A program made the translations under genes and the position numbers. From Flavobacteriaceae bacterium PS02338 (lineage in GTDB: Bacteria; Bacteroidota; Bacteroidia; Sphingobacteriales; Sphingobacteriaceae), in NCBI GenBank assembly GCA_029959615.1, contig JASCOD010000013.1:1-64000 (forward strand): DNA of 64,000 nt, given 5' to 3'. The stretch's first letter is position 1. Each line of letters opens with the position of its first letter. The notes below the pieces were generated by a model. It was not told the origin of the DNA, searched no databases, and was given only the letters and a program-made list of their open reading frames with translations. This document shows, piece by piece, positions 53,196-63,056 of this stretch.

Positions 53196-55274
53196 ATGAG
53201 AGCTTTAAAAGAATTGGGTTTAATATTGTTGCTTTTGGTTTCGATGCAGTCATATGCGCAAAAAAAGAACGACCGAAAGCAATCATCTAGCCAAAATGTA
53301 CAAATTCCACAGACTAGAATTGTTGGTAAGGGTAAACCTTACAAAGACAGGATTGGGTTGAGGTGGAATATTGATAATTTCCAACTTTTCAATGCGCTAA
53401 TTAGTACCGGCGTTTTTATAGATCGTTTAATTATTGATGGCAATGATAAAGCCGAAGGAACTTGGAAAAGAATATCTGCCGATACCATAAAGGCCAAAAC
53501 GCTGAAGGAATTTAATACGCCGGCTTTTAAAACAGATACTTCTGCCATGGTAATTGCCCAAACCCTGTATGGTAAGCCTAATTACCCAAAAGAAGGTAGT
53601 TTGCTTGATAAAATAAAAATGCAGGAGATGGACAGGCAAAATAGGCATATGATTGTATCGCTCTATAGCGCATTAAGTAAGGAGGGGGCAGTTATGGCTG
53701 GTTTAGGATTTGAGGATATGATTAAGCCAGAAAGTAATAAAAAATATGTTTATAGGGTTTACACCGCCAAACGCATTAACGATTTTGGTAAAATTGATAC
53801 GGGTTATATCTACGTAATTGGTAAGGATATTTCGGCCAACGAATATTTTAGAGGTTTAAAATCGGACACCTACGATAGTTACATTACACTTAGATGGCCA
53901 GTTAAAAATAGTCCGTTTACTGGATACTATATAGAACGTTCTGCGGATAAGAAGCGATTTGAAAGAATAACCAAAAAAATATACTTGCCAGAAAAAGATA
54001 CCACAGCGAATGATGCACATTACATCTATTCAGATAGTATCCCCAACAATAAGAAATTCTATTACCGCTTAACGGGTGTAAATACTTTTGGTGAGCATTA
54101 CAGATTTGTAGATACTGTAGAAGCCATGGCTAAAGATTTAACACCGCCAATTGCCCCTGTAATGAAATTTGCCAGAAAAGGGGATGAGGTTACTTTTTCT
54201 TGGTCAAGACCAATCCAAAAAGATTTGAAGGGATACATGATTGTACAAGGTAAAGGCTTGGCGGCTGGAGATTCTATTTTGCAAAGAGAGTTTATGGCCC
54301 CTGCCGTTCAAAGTTTTCGTTATGTTTTGCCAAAGAATTTTCAGGCACAATACTACCGCCTGCTAGTTTCTGATTTTGAGGGTAACATCAGCTATTCAAA
54401 TCCTGTCTACATTTTTAACCCAGATAGCATTCCTCCAGCGCCACCAACTGGCCTTGTTGGGCGTATTGATAGCTTGGGGAAAGTACATTTAACTTGGCGC
54501 ACTGACCCTAAAGAACCTGTACTTAGAGGTTACAAAGTGTTTTTTGCTAATCAGAAAGATCATGCTTTTACGGCCACATCTAGCATTATACCAGATACCA
54601 CTTATACTTTCGAAACCACGCTTAAAACACTTACTTCAAAGCTTTATATCAAAATTGCTGCGGTAGATGCAAATTTTAACCACAGTAAATTTAGTGAAGT
54701 GCTTACGCTCACCCGTCCAGATACGATTGCACCAACCCGTCCAGTAATTTTGAAATATGAAAATACCGTTGCAGGGGTGAAGCTCAATTGGTCGGAAGAC
54801 AAAGGTGCTGGTTTTTCACATTTTATTCTTTACAGAAACACCGGTACAGATGCTATTTGGAAACAACTTTTGCAAAGCAGGCAGGTAAGCTATATCGATA
54901 CTTCCGCACTTCGTGGTACGCGTTATGACTATAGCGTAATAGCGGTAGACTCGGCAGGAAATCGTTCAGCAAGATCTTTTCCACTTTCGTTGATTACCGC
55001 TAAGGGCAGCACTACGGCTCAAATCAATCTCTTAGAAAAATTCGATTCTTCTAAAAAGCAAATGACTTTAACTTGGACTAAACCTGTCAGAAAAGTAAAG
55101 AACTATTTACTCTACAAAGATTTTGGAAGAGGGCTATCGATGTATAAAAGATTAGCGGCAGAAGAGGCAATATTTGTTGAGCCAAGCGAGGTAAAAACTA
55201 AATACGGGATTAAAATCATTTTTGATGATCAAACCCAATCTGATTTAATTACTACTACCGATAAATCTAACTGA
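53196..55274 (+). CDS. Secreted FnIII-repeat protein
   Basis: This 692-residue protein has a signal peptide (LGLILLLLVSMQSYAQ), a basic linker, and a domain with GKPYKDRIGLRWNIDNFQLF. Several fibronectin type III-like repeats follow (SYITLRWPVKNSPFTGYYIE, DEVTFSWSRPIQKDLKGYMI, GKVHLTWRTDPKEPVLRGYK, AGVKLNWSEDKGAGFSHFIL, KQMTLTWTKPVRKVKNYLLY), each with the Trp of the B strand. No enzyme motif is visible. It is third in the operon, 18 bases after the giant gene, and is probably an extracellular scaffold that interacts with the giant's FnIII-like parts. Confidence 0.75.
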   Translation: MRALKELGLILLLLVSMQSYAQKKNDRKQSSSQNVQIPQTRIVGKGKPYKDRIGLRWNIDNFQLFNALISTGVFIDRLIIDGNDKAEGTWKRISADTIKAKTLKEFNTPAFKTDTSAMVIAQTLYGKPNYPKEGSLLDKIKMQEMDRQNRHMIVSLYSALSKEGAVMAGLGFEDMIKPESNKKYVYRVYTAKRINDFGKIDTGYIYVIGKDISANEYFRGLKSDTYDSYITLRWPVKNSPFTGYYIERSADKKRFERITKKIYLPEKDTTANDAHYIYSDSIPNNKKFYYRLTGVNTFGEHYRFVDTVEAMAKDLTPPIAPVMKFARKGDEVTFSWSRPIQKDLKGYMIVQGKGLAAGDSILQREFMAPAVQSFRYVLPKNFQAQYYRLLVSDFEGNISYSNPVYIFNPDSIPPAPPTGLVGRIDSLGKVHLTWRTDPKEPVLRGYKVFFANQKDHAFTATSSIIPDTTYTFETTLKTLTSKLYIKIAAVDANFNHSKFSEVLTLTRPDTIAPTRPVILKYENTVAGVKLNWSEDKGAGFSHFILYRNTGTDAIWKQLLQSRQVSYIDTSALRGTRYDYSVIAVDSAGNRSARSFPLSLITAKGSTTAQINLLEKFDSSKKQMTLTWTKPVRKVKNYLLYKDFGRGLSMYKRLAAEEAIFVEPSEVKTKYGIKIIFDDQTQSDLITTTDKSN

Positions 55275-55327
55275 GTGAAATCTTGGCGCTCATAAGTAAA
55301 ATATCAACTTGCTAAAATTGAAAAAAG

Positions 55328-57259
55328 ATGTATAACAATAAAAGAATTTTAGTACCGCTGTTAATACTTTTGGCTATTGGTTTTTATCAATGTGCTAAAA
55401 CGTACGACTATGAATTCACAGACAACGTACCAACCATTGACAGTATTAGACCCGAACGAGGCACAGAAAATACGCAGGTTCGCATCTATGGGAAAAACTT
55501 CCCTAAAGATACTGCAAGCTTGAAAGCTTTTTTCAACAATAAACAGGGTTTGATCATTGAACAAACTACGGCTAATGTGATACTTGCAACCGTACCTTAC
55601 GAGGCCGGTACAGGACCAGTTTCGATCAAAAGCGGTAATGAAAATTTTACTGGCCCTACTTTTACCTACGACTATGAAGCGCCGGTAATTTTAGATGTAT
55701 CGCCATTAACGGGTATTGCAGGTACAGAAATCACCATTAACGGACGTAAGTTTAGTACTGTGCCCGCTAATAACAAAGTACAAATTAACGGTGTGCAGGC
55801 TAGCCTAAATTCATCAACCACTACGCAATTAAAGGTGGTAGTGCCCGAGGCTAAAAATGGCCCTGTAACGGTTACGGCCAACAATGTTGTTAACCAAGGG
55901 CCAATATTTAAGTTCATTCCGCAGGTTGTAAGCATAGACCAAACAAGCGCATTTGTTGGAGAAACCGTTAGACTTACTGGAAAATACTTTGATGTGGCTA
56001 CTACCAAATCGATTACATTTAATGGAGTTGTTGCCAATATCATTAGTGGAAGCGCAACAACTTTAGATGTGACGGTGCCAGCTGCTACCAGCGGAAATAT
56101 TGTGGTAAATGTAGACGGCATAAATAGTAACCCAATAGCATTTACATATCGAATTGCTCCTGCTATTACAGGTTTAAGCAAGACATCAGCCTTTGCGCAA
56201 GATACTTTAACCGTATTTGGTGCTAATTTTTCTGGTAATGCAGCCCCTGCAGTAAGTTTTGGTAGCAATTCGGCCACAGTAATGAATTATACGGGCAATA
56301 GTATAAAGGTACGTGTGCCAAATGGTTCGGGCGTATTGCCAGTTACTGTTGTTGTAGATAATGTGACTAGTAATTCGGTTCAGTTTACTTATTTGCAGAA
56401 TATAATAGCTAGTAGTTTGAATCAAACTTCGCCAGTTTTACGTAATTTCTCTGGAATAGATGCGGCTACAGTTGTAATTAAAGGAAGTAATTTCGGTACA
56501 GATTTAAGTAAAATTCGTGTAACTGTTGGCGGGCAGAATGCGCAAATTACCGCTGTTGATGATGCTAACGTGACCTTCTTATCGCCAAGCTACCATTCTT
56601 CTCTGCCTAATCAGCAGCAAATACAAATCTTCCATCAAAATATAGAAGCAAGTTATCCTAACGGAAATCTCTCATTTACCTATTTAGAGCCAACTATTTT
56701 ATCAACTATTTGTACCATTGTCCCAGCTATAGGTTTACCGATGGGCTGGTATACATTTACTTATAATATTGGGGGAAATCATTTTAATGCTACAGCGCCA
56801 AATTCAAATTTTGAGATTTTAATTGATGGAGTAAAGTATACTACCACTGTGAATGGAAATAATGCAGTAGTTACTACAACGCAAACCAGTCATTTTATTA
56901 AAAATAGATATGATATTCGTGTGAATAACAAATGGGGAAGTTTTATTTCTGCGTTTCAGCGAAATGTGAGCGTTAGTGATTTTAATTACAGTTTTGTAAA
57001 TGGTGCCAGAACAATTACAATAGCAGGAGACGGTTTTGGTAGTACTGTAGATGCAAATAGGTCTGTTAGAGTGTACCGTATACAAAATGGCTCAAAAATT
57101 TATCTGAATGTACAGCCAACAATCAATTGGTCGGATAAGCAGTTAATAGCAACTTTTACAGATGCTTATATTGATGATTTAACCTACGGTGTAGAGGTTA
57201 GGGTAAATAGTAGAACAGCAACAAGGGAAAAGTTCTTTAACTATGAACAGGTAAATTAG
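55328..57259 (+). CDS. IPT/TIG-repeat lipoprotein
   Basis: This 643-residue protein starts with a lipoprotein-like signal (VPLLILLAIGFYQCAK). A run of IPT/TIG immunoglobulin-like repeats follows: IDSIRPERGTENTQVRIYGK, ILDVSPLTGIAGTEITINGR, VVSIDQTSAFVGETVRLTGK, ITGLSKTSAFAQDTLTVFGA, SLNQTSPVLRNFSG and others, ending in a distinct C-terminal domain (NYSFVNGARTITIAGDGFGS). Repeat proteins of this kind bind surface partners or act as spacers. It is last gene of the operon and is followed by a bidirectional terminator at 57271-57309. Confidence 0.8.
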   Translation: MYNNKRILVPLLILLAIGFYQCAKTYDYEFTDNVPTIDSIRPERGTENTQVRIYGKNFPKDTASLKAFFNNKQGLIIEQTTANVILATVPYEAGTGPVSIKSGNENFTGPTFTYDYEAPVILDVSPLTGIAGTEITINGRKFSTVPANNKVQINGVQASLNSSTTTQLKVVVPEAKNGPVTVTANNVVNQGPIFKFIPQVVSIDQTSAFVGETVRLTGKYFDVATTKSITFNGVVANIISGSATTLDVTVPAATSGNIVVNVDGINSNPIAFTYRIAPAITGLSKTSAFAQDTLTVFGANFSGNAAPAVSFGSNSATVMNYTGNSIKVRVPNGSGVLPVTVVVDNVTSNSVQFTYLQNIIASSLNQTSPVLRNFSGIDAATVVIKGSNFGTDLSKIRVTVGGQNAQITAVDDANVTFLSPSYHSSLPNQQQIQIFHQNIEASYPNGNLSFTYLEPTILSTICTIVPAIGLPMGWYTFTYNIGGNHFNATAPNSNFEILIDGVKYTTTVNGNNAVVTTTQTSHFIKNRYDIRVNNKWGSFISAFQRNVSVSDFNYSFVNGARTITIAGDGFGSTVDANRSVRVYRIQNGSKIYLNVQPTINWSDKQLIATFTDAYIDDLTYGVEVRVNSRTATREKFFNYEQVN

Positions 57260-57270
57260 GGTAGTTTATA

Positions 57271-57309
57271 AAGGCAAACGCCCCAAGAAAACCTTGGGGC
57301 GTTTGCCTT
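57271..57309. terminator. Bidirectional terminator
   Basis: AAGGCAAACGCCCCAAG (57271-57287), loop AAAAC, CTTGGGGCGTTTGCCTT (57293-57309): a perfect 17-bp stem between convergent genes, flanked by T-rich sequence. It serves the IPT/TIG gene and the convergent amidohydrolase-like gene. Confidence 0.88.
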
Positions 57310-57318
57310 TTCTATTAT

Positions 57319-58209
57319 TTAGAACGATTTCTTTAAGTAGGTTTTAAAATAATCTCCCATCACATTTACAAAAGCTTTTGCGAATGCAGGTCTGCCAGTT
57401 GCATCTCTTACACCTTTGTAGTTACTTTCTATTTGCCAACCAAAAATGTTAGGATACTTACTTGAGGTATATCTAACAGTATTGTAGCCCCCGTTGAAAT
57501 ATTTGTCTTCTTCTAATGGAGCCGGATCTTGCTTAGAAGGTACTGCACCAAAACCTTCTTTGGCAATTAAGGTTCCAAAGGCATCTGGCCCTACTAATAG
57601 TTGTTCAAGATCAAGCTTTTTATCATTAGCTAGTAAATTAGCTACCGACGATTTTGCTACTTGTTTGTTGTCTTTTGCATCAAGGCTCCTTAATTCTTCA
57701 GCTTTTAAAAGGTAGCCAACCTCTAAACGTTGCTTGGTATGTCCATGTCCATGAAGATCAATATAAACTGCTTTCCCAAATTTCTTGATAGCTAATACCA
57801 CAGCGGTATCAATATAGTCGTGAAATTGGTTCCAAGGTTTTTCCATACTTTTGTCGCCACAAGTGCCTTCTTCTATATCTCTGTTGTGGTCTACATGTTT
57901 TCTGGATAAGTTAGAGATGATAATAAATGGTCTGGCATTATATTTTGCCAAGAAAGCCTTCTCAATCTCTTTTACCAATTCAATTGTTTTGGAGTCCGTA
58001 ACTGTTACAGCACCTTTACAACTACGGGTAGCAGCATCTGGTAAGTTGATTGTTCCGCCATGTGGCACGCTGATAATGAGAGGTAAATCACCTACAATAA
58101 ATTCGGTCCATTTTTCATCGTCGGTGTAAGTTTTGCCAACTTCCCACTTCTGGGCATTTGCGAAGCCAGCGATTAGTAAGAATAATAGGCTTAGTTTAAT
58201 AAATTTCAT
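57319..58209 (-). CDS. N-formylglutamate amidohydrolase-like secreted protein
   Basis: This protein of about 296 residues has a signal peptide (FIKLSLLFLLIAGFANAQ). The start at 58209 is preferred over the ATG at 58236, since the upstream nine residues lie before the signal. ISVPHGGTINLPDAATRSCK, LSRKHVDHNRDIEEGTCG and YIDLHGHGHTKQRLEVGYLL match the metal-dependent N-formylglutamate amidohydrolase-like fold (His-Gly-Gly, DHNRD and DLHGHG motifs). In this phylum such exported relatives probably act on other amides or as peptidases; the substrate is unknown. It is a single-gene transcript. Confidence 0.8.
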   Translation of the reverse strand: MKFIKLSLLFLLIAGFANAQKWEVGKTYTDDEKWTEFIVGDLPLIISVPHGGTINLPDAATRSCKGAVTVTDSKTIELVKEIEKAFLAKYNARPFIIISNLSRKHVDHNRDIEEGTCGDKSMEKPWNQFHDYIDTAVVLAIKKFGKAVYIDLHGHGHTKQRLEVGYLLKAEELRSLDAKDNKQVAKSSVANLLANDKKLDLEQLLVGPDAFGTLIAKEGFGAVPSKQDPAPLEEDKYFNGGYNTVRYTSSKYPNIFGWQIESNYKGVRDATGRPAFAKAFVNVMGDYFKTYLKKSF

Positions 58210-58471
58210 CTTGGTTAAATTAATCTGTTTTTTCAAGTATTACTTTTTGATATAGACTTTTAAAACGTTCATTAGTACCGAATTTATCTAAATATTCGTT
58301 GTGTAGTGCTGTTTTTTCATAATTAAGAAAAAATTAACATAAAAGTGGTCCTCCTTGTTTTGATAACAGTCTATCATATAGTTTTGAGGATAAAAGTTGT
58401 CTCAGTAATATTGAAATTTATGCTGAAAATTTACCTTGAACAACCTAACAACTAACAAACTAATAATTCAT

Positions 58472-61144
58472 ATGAAAAAACTTTACGTATTGCTTTTTTT
58501 CTTCTCTGTTGTAGTGGGAGCTGACGCAGTAGCGCAAACGATTAGGTATGTAAAAGCCGGAGGAACTGGTAATGGCTCTAGTTGGGCAGCTGCTTCTGGA
58601 GATTTACAGGCTACGATAGATGCTTCGACTGATGCTGATTCTGTATGGGTAGCAGCAGGGACCTATAAACCTGCAAAAGCTCCATGGCCCAAAACAACAA
58701 CCGGTGTAGCCGTAACTCAACGTGATAATGCTTTTGTATTAAAGCGTGGCGTTAGAATTTTTGGAGGGTTTGTTGGTAATGAAAGTGTTTTCGAACAGAG
58801 AAATTTCGAAACTAATGTGACTATATTGAGTGGAGATTTAAATAATGATGGTATAGCTTCTACTGGAGATGCTTATCATGTTGTAATCTCGCTTAATAAT
58901 TCAGATGATGCAATTTTGGATGGTTTTACAATTCAGCACGGTTACGCGGACGGAACTTTGTCTATAGGTACTGATAACGAAACGAGTACAGTTTCTTTAG
59001 CACAAAATGTCGGTGGTGGTATTTGTACTAGAGGAACAACGACTAATGCATTATATTCTAATCTTATCATTAGAGATAATTATGCCCTTACAACGGGTGG
59101 AGGCGTTTATCAAAGAAGTGGAGGAGCGATGAAGGAATTTCGTTTTGAAAATGTGAAATTTATAAATAATCTATCCGTAACAAGTGGTGGTGCTGTTTAT
59201 TTATATCCTAGTACGAATTCTCCGCAAGTTTTCTTTGATAAATGTTATTTTGAGAATAACAAGGGAAGTAACGGAGGAGCTATTGGAGTTTCTGGGTCGG
59301 CTATTACAGGAAGTACGTTAAATATAAAAAATAGCGAGTTTAGAGGAAGTATTGCCACTTCTTATGGTGGTCATGTTTACGTAGCGAATAGAACAGCTAA
59401 TGTTACTAACTCTAAATTTTACAATGGTACAGCCGTTTTAGGAGGTGCTCTTTACACTGCATCTAACGCTTCTGCATTGTTTTTTATATACGACTCTTAT
59501 TTTGAAGGAAACAAGTCTACTTCTACAACATCAACAGTTGCAGCTTCAGGAGGTGGTGCTATCGTATTAACAGCACAAAACGAAAATGCAAAAGGACTAA
59601 TACAGGGCTCAAAATTTGTTTCAAATCAATCTGCAAATGTTGGAGGTGCCATTCATTTGGCTTCAAACAGTACACCTATTATTAGTTGTAGCTTTATAAA
59701 GAACACAGCAGCATTTAGTGGTGGGGCTATTTCTATGTATAGTGCTTCTAATATAGCTAATTCAGCACCAGATATCATCAACTCTATGTTTTATGCTAAT
59801 GAGTCTAAGGGTACTGCAGCAGCGAATGCTGGAGGAGCTATATTTGTTCCGGTTAATGGCTGTCCTAATATTGTAAATGTAACTTTTTATGCTAATAAGT
59901 CTGCAACTGTTGGTGGAGCTCTTTATCTGGCAAATAATGATGCAGCCATTACAGCTTCCGGTAGTGTTGTTGTTCAAACTAGGATATATAATTCAATTCT
60001 CTATGGAAATATAGCTACAACCTATCCGGACATAAGATCGGTAGGTGTAAATAGCATGAACTTAAGAAATACCATGACTCAGGTTTATGGTATAGATGGA
60101 GATAATGACAATATCGTGGGTGAAAATCCAATTTTTGCTAGTGTAGATGAAGTTAGCCCAGAGTTTTTGAGATTAGGAGCTGGAAGTAGAGCGGTAAATA
60201 TGGGAGATTCAGATTTGCTTAGTTCGACCATCACTACAGATTTAGGAGGTAAAAATCGTGTTATTTATGATTTTTTAGACCTGGGAGCTTATGAGTACGA
60301 TGGTTCTTTAGAGTCCTTTCATGCTTTCTACATAAATGAAAATTCTCCAATTGGCACCTTAGTAGGTACGTTAACTACAGACTTAACAGGTTCTTTGACT
60401 TGGTCTATTGTAACAGGTAATACGGGAGAGTCATTTGAATTAAATCCTACCACGGGGGTTATCACAGTAAAGAATGATGCTCTGCTAGATTATGAAACAA
60501 GAAAAGCCTTTAGACTTAGAGTGCGAGCTGTAAATGGAGCATCTAATGATACGTTTATGGCATTTGTCATCCTGGAAAATGTCATGGAGGATCCTGGTAC
60601 ACCAATCTTGACTAATTTAGATAGGGGAGAAGTGAGAAGTTATTTTCCACGATTGGCAGGTAATGCGGAACCGTTGAGTACTGTTTATATTTACATGGAC
60701 AATAATTTAACTCCTTATACTACAGAAACTGACTCAAAAGGAAATTGGAGCATTAAATTTGGTGAACAGATTACGCCAGGAGTACATGCTTTTTATATAG
60801 TTACAGAGAATAGTTTAGGGAGAAGTAATCCAAGTGATGAAGTAAGTGCAAATTTTATACTTTACCCTGGCACTTTAGTGGCAAATAATATTCTTACTCC
60901 AAATGGAGATGGCAAAAACGATGTGTGGGTAGTACAACATTTGTCAACAATGTATCCTAAAAATGAGGTGATCGTTTATGACAAAACTGGTAAAGTAGTA
61001 TTTAAGAAAGCTAATTATCAAAATGATTGGGATGGATCTTATAATGGAGCATCATTAAATACAGGCACTTACTATTATCAGATCACTATCGGAAATGATA
61101 TCAAACCTGTTAAGGGAACACTTACTATCTTAAGGGGAAGATAA
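58472..61144 (+). CDS. Parallel beta-helix surface protein with T9SS type B domain
   Basis: This protein of about 890 residues has its ATG at 58472, directly before a signal peptide (LYVLLFFFSVVVGADAVAQ). Residues 20-560 form a right-handed beta-helix of the choice-of-anchor type (RYVKAGGTGNGSSWAAASGD, VWVAAGTYKPA, then many GGAIxx and NSxFYxN turns). A cadherin-like repeat (YINENSPIGTLVGTLTTDLT, FRLRVRAVNGAS), an Ig-like domain, and a C-terminal gliding-motility-associated type B sorting domain (NNILTPNGDGKNDVWVV, EVIVYDKTGKVVFKKANYQN, GTYYYQITIG) follow. It is exported by T9SS; adhesion or matrix functions are typical. PorP/SprF is encoded next. Confidence 0.85.
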   Translation: MKKLYVLLFFFSVVVGADAVAQTIRYVKAGGTGNGSSWAAASGDLQATIDASTDADSVWVAAGTYKPAKAPWPKTTTGVAVTQRDNAFVLKRGVRIFGGFVGNESVFEQRNFETNVTILSGDLNNDGIASTGDAYHVVISLNNSDDAILDGFTIQHGYADGTLSIGTDNETSTVSLAQNVGGGICTRGTTTNALYSNLIIRDNYALTTGGGVYQRSGGAMKEFRFENVKFINNLSVTSGGAVYLYPSTNSPQVFFDKCYFENNKGSNGGAIGVSGSAITGSTLNIKNSEFRGSIATSYGGHVYVANRTANVTNSKFYNGTAVLGGALYTASNASALFFIYDSYFEGNKSTSTTSTVAASGGGAIVLTAQNENAKGLIQGSKFVSNQSANVGGAIHLASNSTPIISCSFIKNTAAFSGGAISMYSASNIANSAPDIINSMFYANESKGTAAANAGGAIFVPVNGCPNIVNVTFYANKSATVGGALYLANNDAAITASGSVVVQTRIYNSILYGNIATTYPDIRSVGVNSMNLRNTMTQVYGIDGDNDNIVGENPIFASVDEVSPEFLRLGAGSRAVNMGDSDLLSSTITTDLGGKNRVIYDFLDLGAYEYDGSLESFHAFYINENSPIGTLVGTLTTDLTGSLTWSIVTGNTGESFELNPTTGVITVKNDALLDYETRKAFRLRVRAVNGASNDTFMAFVILENVMEDPGTPILTNLDRGEVRSYFPRLAGNAEPLSTVYIYMDNNLTPYTTETDSKGNWSIKFGEQITPGVHAFYIVTENSLGRSNPSDEVSANFILYPGTLVANNILTPNGDGKNDVWVVQHLSTMYPKNEVIVYDKTGKVVFKKANYQNDWDGSYNGASLNTGTYYYQITIGNDIKPVKGTLTILRGR

Positions 61145-61190
61145 ACCAGAACTTCTATTTGAATTTAAAAAATTGTTTAACCAAACAACA

Positions 61191-62075
61191 ATGAAGAAAA
61201 ATAATATCAATTATATAATAGCCCTAGCTATCCTGTTTTTTATATCGTTAGAACTAAAGGCCCAAGTGAGCCCGCCAATGTCTATGTATTACCTTAACGA
61301 GTATTTGTACAATCCAGCAGTTGCAGGTAAAGTACAGGGATTTAACTTAGGGCTTTCTTATAAAAACAACCTAACAGGAAGTAATGGCGAAACTGTTGCC
61401 AATACCATAACGTTAGATTATGGGCGAGGTAAAAGTGGATTTGGGTTGTCTGTAAATACAGATAAAGACGGTGTTTTGAACGTGAATAGATTTGCAGCTT
61501 CTTATGCCTATAATGTTCAAACCTCCGATAAAGGTAATTTAAGGTTTGGTCTTTCTGCTGGTGTAACTTCAATAAAAGTGAATATCTCCGACATCATTGG
61601 AGATGTTGATGATCAGCTGGTACAGCAATTTAATGATCAAGGCTATATTTTTGATGGCGACTTGGGTGCGCATTATTCAGATGAAAAGTTGAGTTTAAGT
61701 GCGGTAGCTCCGAACCTGCGTAGCCTAATTTATTCAGAAAATGTAAGTGATGGTTATAACTATAGTACTTTCTATTTTTCAGCAGCTTATCAAGTATTGG
61801 ATGGCCCAGTTAAATTAACACCAAAAGTATTGTACCGTGGTTTAGACGGTTATGATAATGTAATCGATGCGGGTGTAAATGCCCAGTTCTCAGAAGATAA
61901 ATTTAATTTAATGGCATTTTATCACAGTAGCAATAGTTTATCTTTTGGTATCGGCTTTAATATGCTGAAAAAATATCAAATGCAAGCTTCTTATTCTCTA
62001 CCTATTAATAATAATTTGAAAAAATACACTTATGGAGGAGTAGAGCTAGGCGTAAAAGTTAATCTATCTAAATAA
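61191..62075 (+). CDS. PorP/SprF family T9SS-associated membrane protein
   Basis: This protein of about 294 residues has a signal peptide (IIALAILFFISLELKAQ) and the family start PPMSMYYLNEYLYNPAVAGK. It continues as an outer-membrane barrel (LGLSYKNNLTGSNGETVANT, GFGLSVNTDKDGVLNVNRFA, GVELGVKVNLSK). PorP/SprF proteins are needed to export or anchor type B sorting-domain cargo, and each is usually encoded beside its own cargo. Here the cargo is the beta-helix protein ending 46 bases upstream. The ATG at 61191 is preferred over TTG 61173. Confidence 0.9.
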   Translation: MKKNNINYIIALAILFFISLELKAQVSPPMSMYYLNEYLYNPAVAGKVQGFNLGLSYKNNLTGSNGETVANTITLDYGRGKSGFGLSVNTDKDGVLNVNRFAASYAYNVQTSDKGNLRFGLSAGVTSIKVNISDIIGDVDDQLVQQFNDQGYIFDGDLGAHYSDEKLSLSAVAPNLRSLIYSENVSDGYNYSTFYFSAAYQVLDGPVKLTPKVLYRGLDGYDNVIDAGVNAQFSEDKFNLMAFYHSSNSLSFGIGFNMLKKYQMQASYSLPINNNLKKYTYGGVELGVKVNLSK

Positions 62076-62086
62076 ATGTTTCTCTC

Positions 62087-62110
62087 GAAGGCCTCTGAAA
62101 AGAGGCCTTC
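62087..62110 (+). terminator. Terminator after PorP/SprF
   Basis: GAAGGCCTCT (62087-62096), loop GAAA, AGAGGCCTTC (62101-62110), followed by TTCTTTG. The perfect 10-bp stem with a stable GNRA-type loop ends the beta-helix/PorP operon. Confidence 0.85.
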
Positions 62111-62199
62111 TTCTTTGTGGTAGAATTTTATAAAAGCGTCGATTAAATCGGTGCTTTTTCTTTTTTAATAGAATTTTGATTAAAAAAATGAAAAATCTT

Positions 62200-62229
62200 T
62201 TGAATCGTAAATTAGGATTGCTACTTTTA
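62200..62229 (+). promoter_or_regulatory. Putative promoter of the ECF sigma gene
   Basis: TTG 62200-62202, a 19-base spacer and TACTTTTA 62222-62229 (7 of 8 to TAnnTTTG) lie 67 bases before the sigma gene start. Confidence 0.45.
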
Positions 62230-62296
62230 ATCAACCTAAACCACAAACTAGCTAATCAACTTTCTTGAAGTTACGTTAGCACTTACTTTATTCTTA

Positions 62297-62890
62297 ATGG
62301 CAGTGTACGATTTAACAGCAGAAAAACTGTTGCTTAAAGAAATTTCTGATGGAAATTCTTTGGCATTCAATAAGATGTTTTGCCTTTACAGAGGTAAAAT
62401 ACTAGCTTTTGTTGATTCGTTTGTTCATAGCAAAGCAGATGCTGAAGAAATAGTCCAAGAAACTTTTTTGGTCATTTGGCAGAATAGAGAGAAGCTGCTC
62501 AGCATTGAGCATCCTCGTAACTACATTTACACCATAGCCCGTAATAAAACTTACGATTATCTTTCTAAAGTAAGTAGAACCGAAAAAACGATTAATAATG
62601 CTTGGGTTAATACGTCTATCTCACTAAATAATATAGATGATCAGATTAACCTAAAAGAAAGTACGCTGCTTATCAATAGAGTATTGCAAACCTTATCTTT
62701 ACAAAAGCAAGAAATTTTTAATATGAGTCGCTACCAACACATGAGCCACGAAGAAATTGCTGAGACGGTTGGTTTGTCAAAAAGTAGGGTGAAGAATGTA
62801 ATTGTTGAAGTACTTAAGCATTTAAAATATCATATCACCAAACATAATGCAGCACTTTTTCTGCTTTCACTATTAAAGTTTTTTCTTTAA
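62297..62890 (+). CDS. ECF sigma factor, FecI-like, without adjacent anti-sigma
   Basis: This is a 197-residue sigma-70 family factor. Region 2 is LAFNKMFCLYRGKILAFVDS with DAEEIVQETFLVIWQNREKL, and region 4 is LSLQKQEIFNMSRYQHMSHE followed by EIAETVGLSKSRVKNVIVEV. The C-terminus is hydrophobic (NAALFLLSLLKFFL). Unlike the 13386 gene it is not followed by a FecR gene. Instead it lies between two related beta-helix protein genes, the second starting 166 bases after its stop. It may control these surface proteins; its own control is not visible. Confidence 0.88.
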   Translation: MAVYDLTAEKLLLKEISDGNSLAFNKMFCLYRGKILAFVDSFVHSKADAEEIVQETFLVIWQNREKLLSIEHPRNYIYTIARNKTYDYLSKVSRTEKTINNAWVNTSISLNNIDDQINLKESTLLINRVLQTLSLQKQEIFNMSRYQHMSHEEIAETVGLSKSRVKNVIVEVLKHLKYHITKHNAALFLLSLLKFFL

Positions 62891-63056
62891 TAGTCTCTTT
62901 TTCCTTTAATAGGGATACACAAACGTCTCATAACTCATTCTAGATTGAGTTTTTCCGAGATCTAAAAAGTTTTTTTTCAAAAAGTTGGTTTCAAGCGGTC
63001 CGTTGGTTGGGCTAGTCAGTCTATATAAGACAACAACAAACCTAAACCAACAATTT

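Noticed and set aside
55672..56277. Long minus-strand reading frame of 201 codons inside the IPT/TIG lipoprotein gene
   Set aside because: It is fully antisense to a convincing repeat protein, has no domain, and its composition mirrors the codon bias of the real gene.
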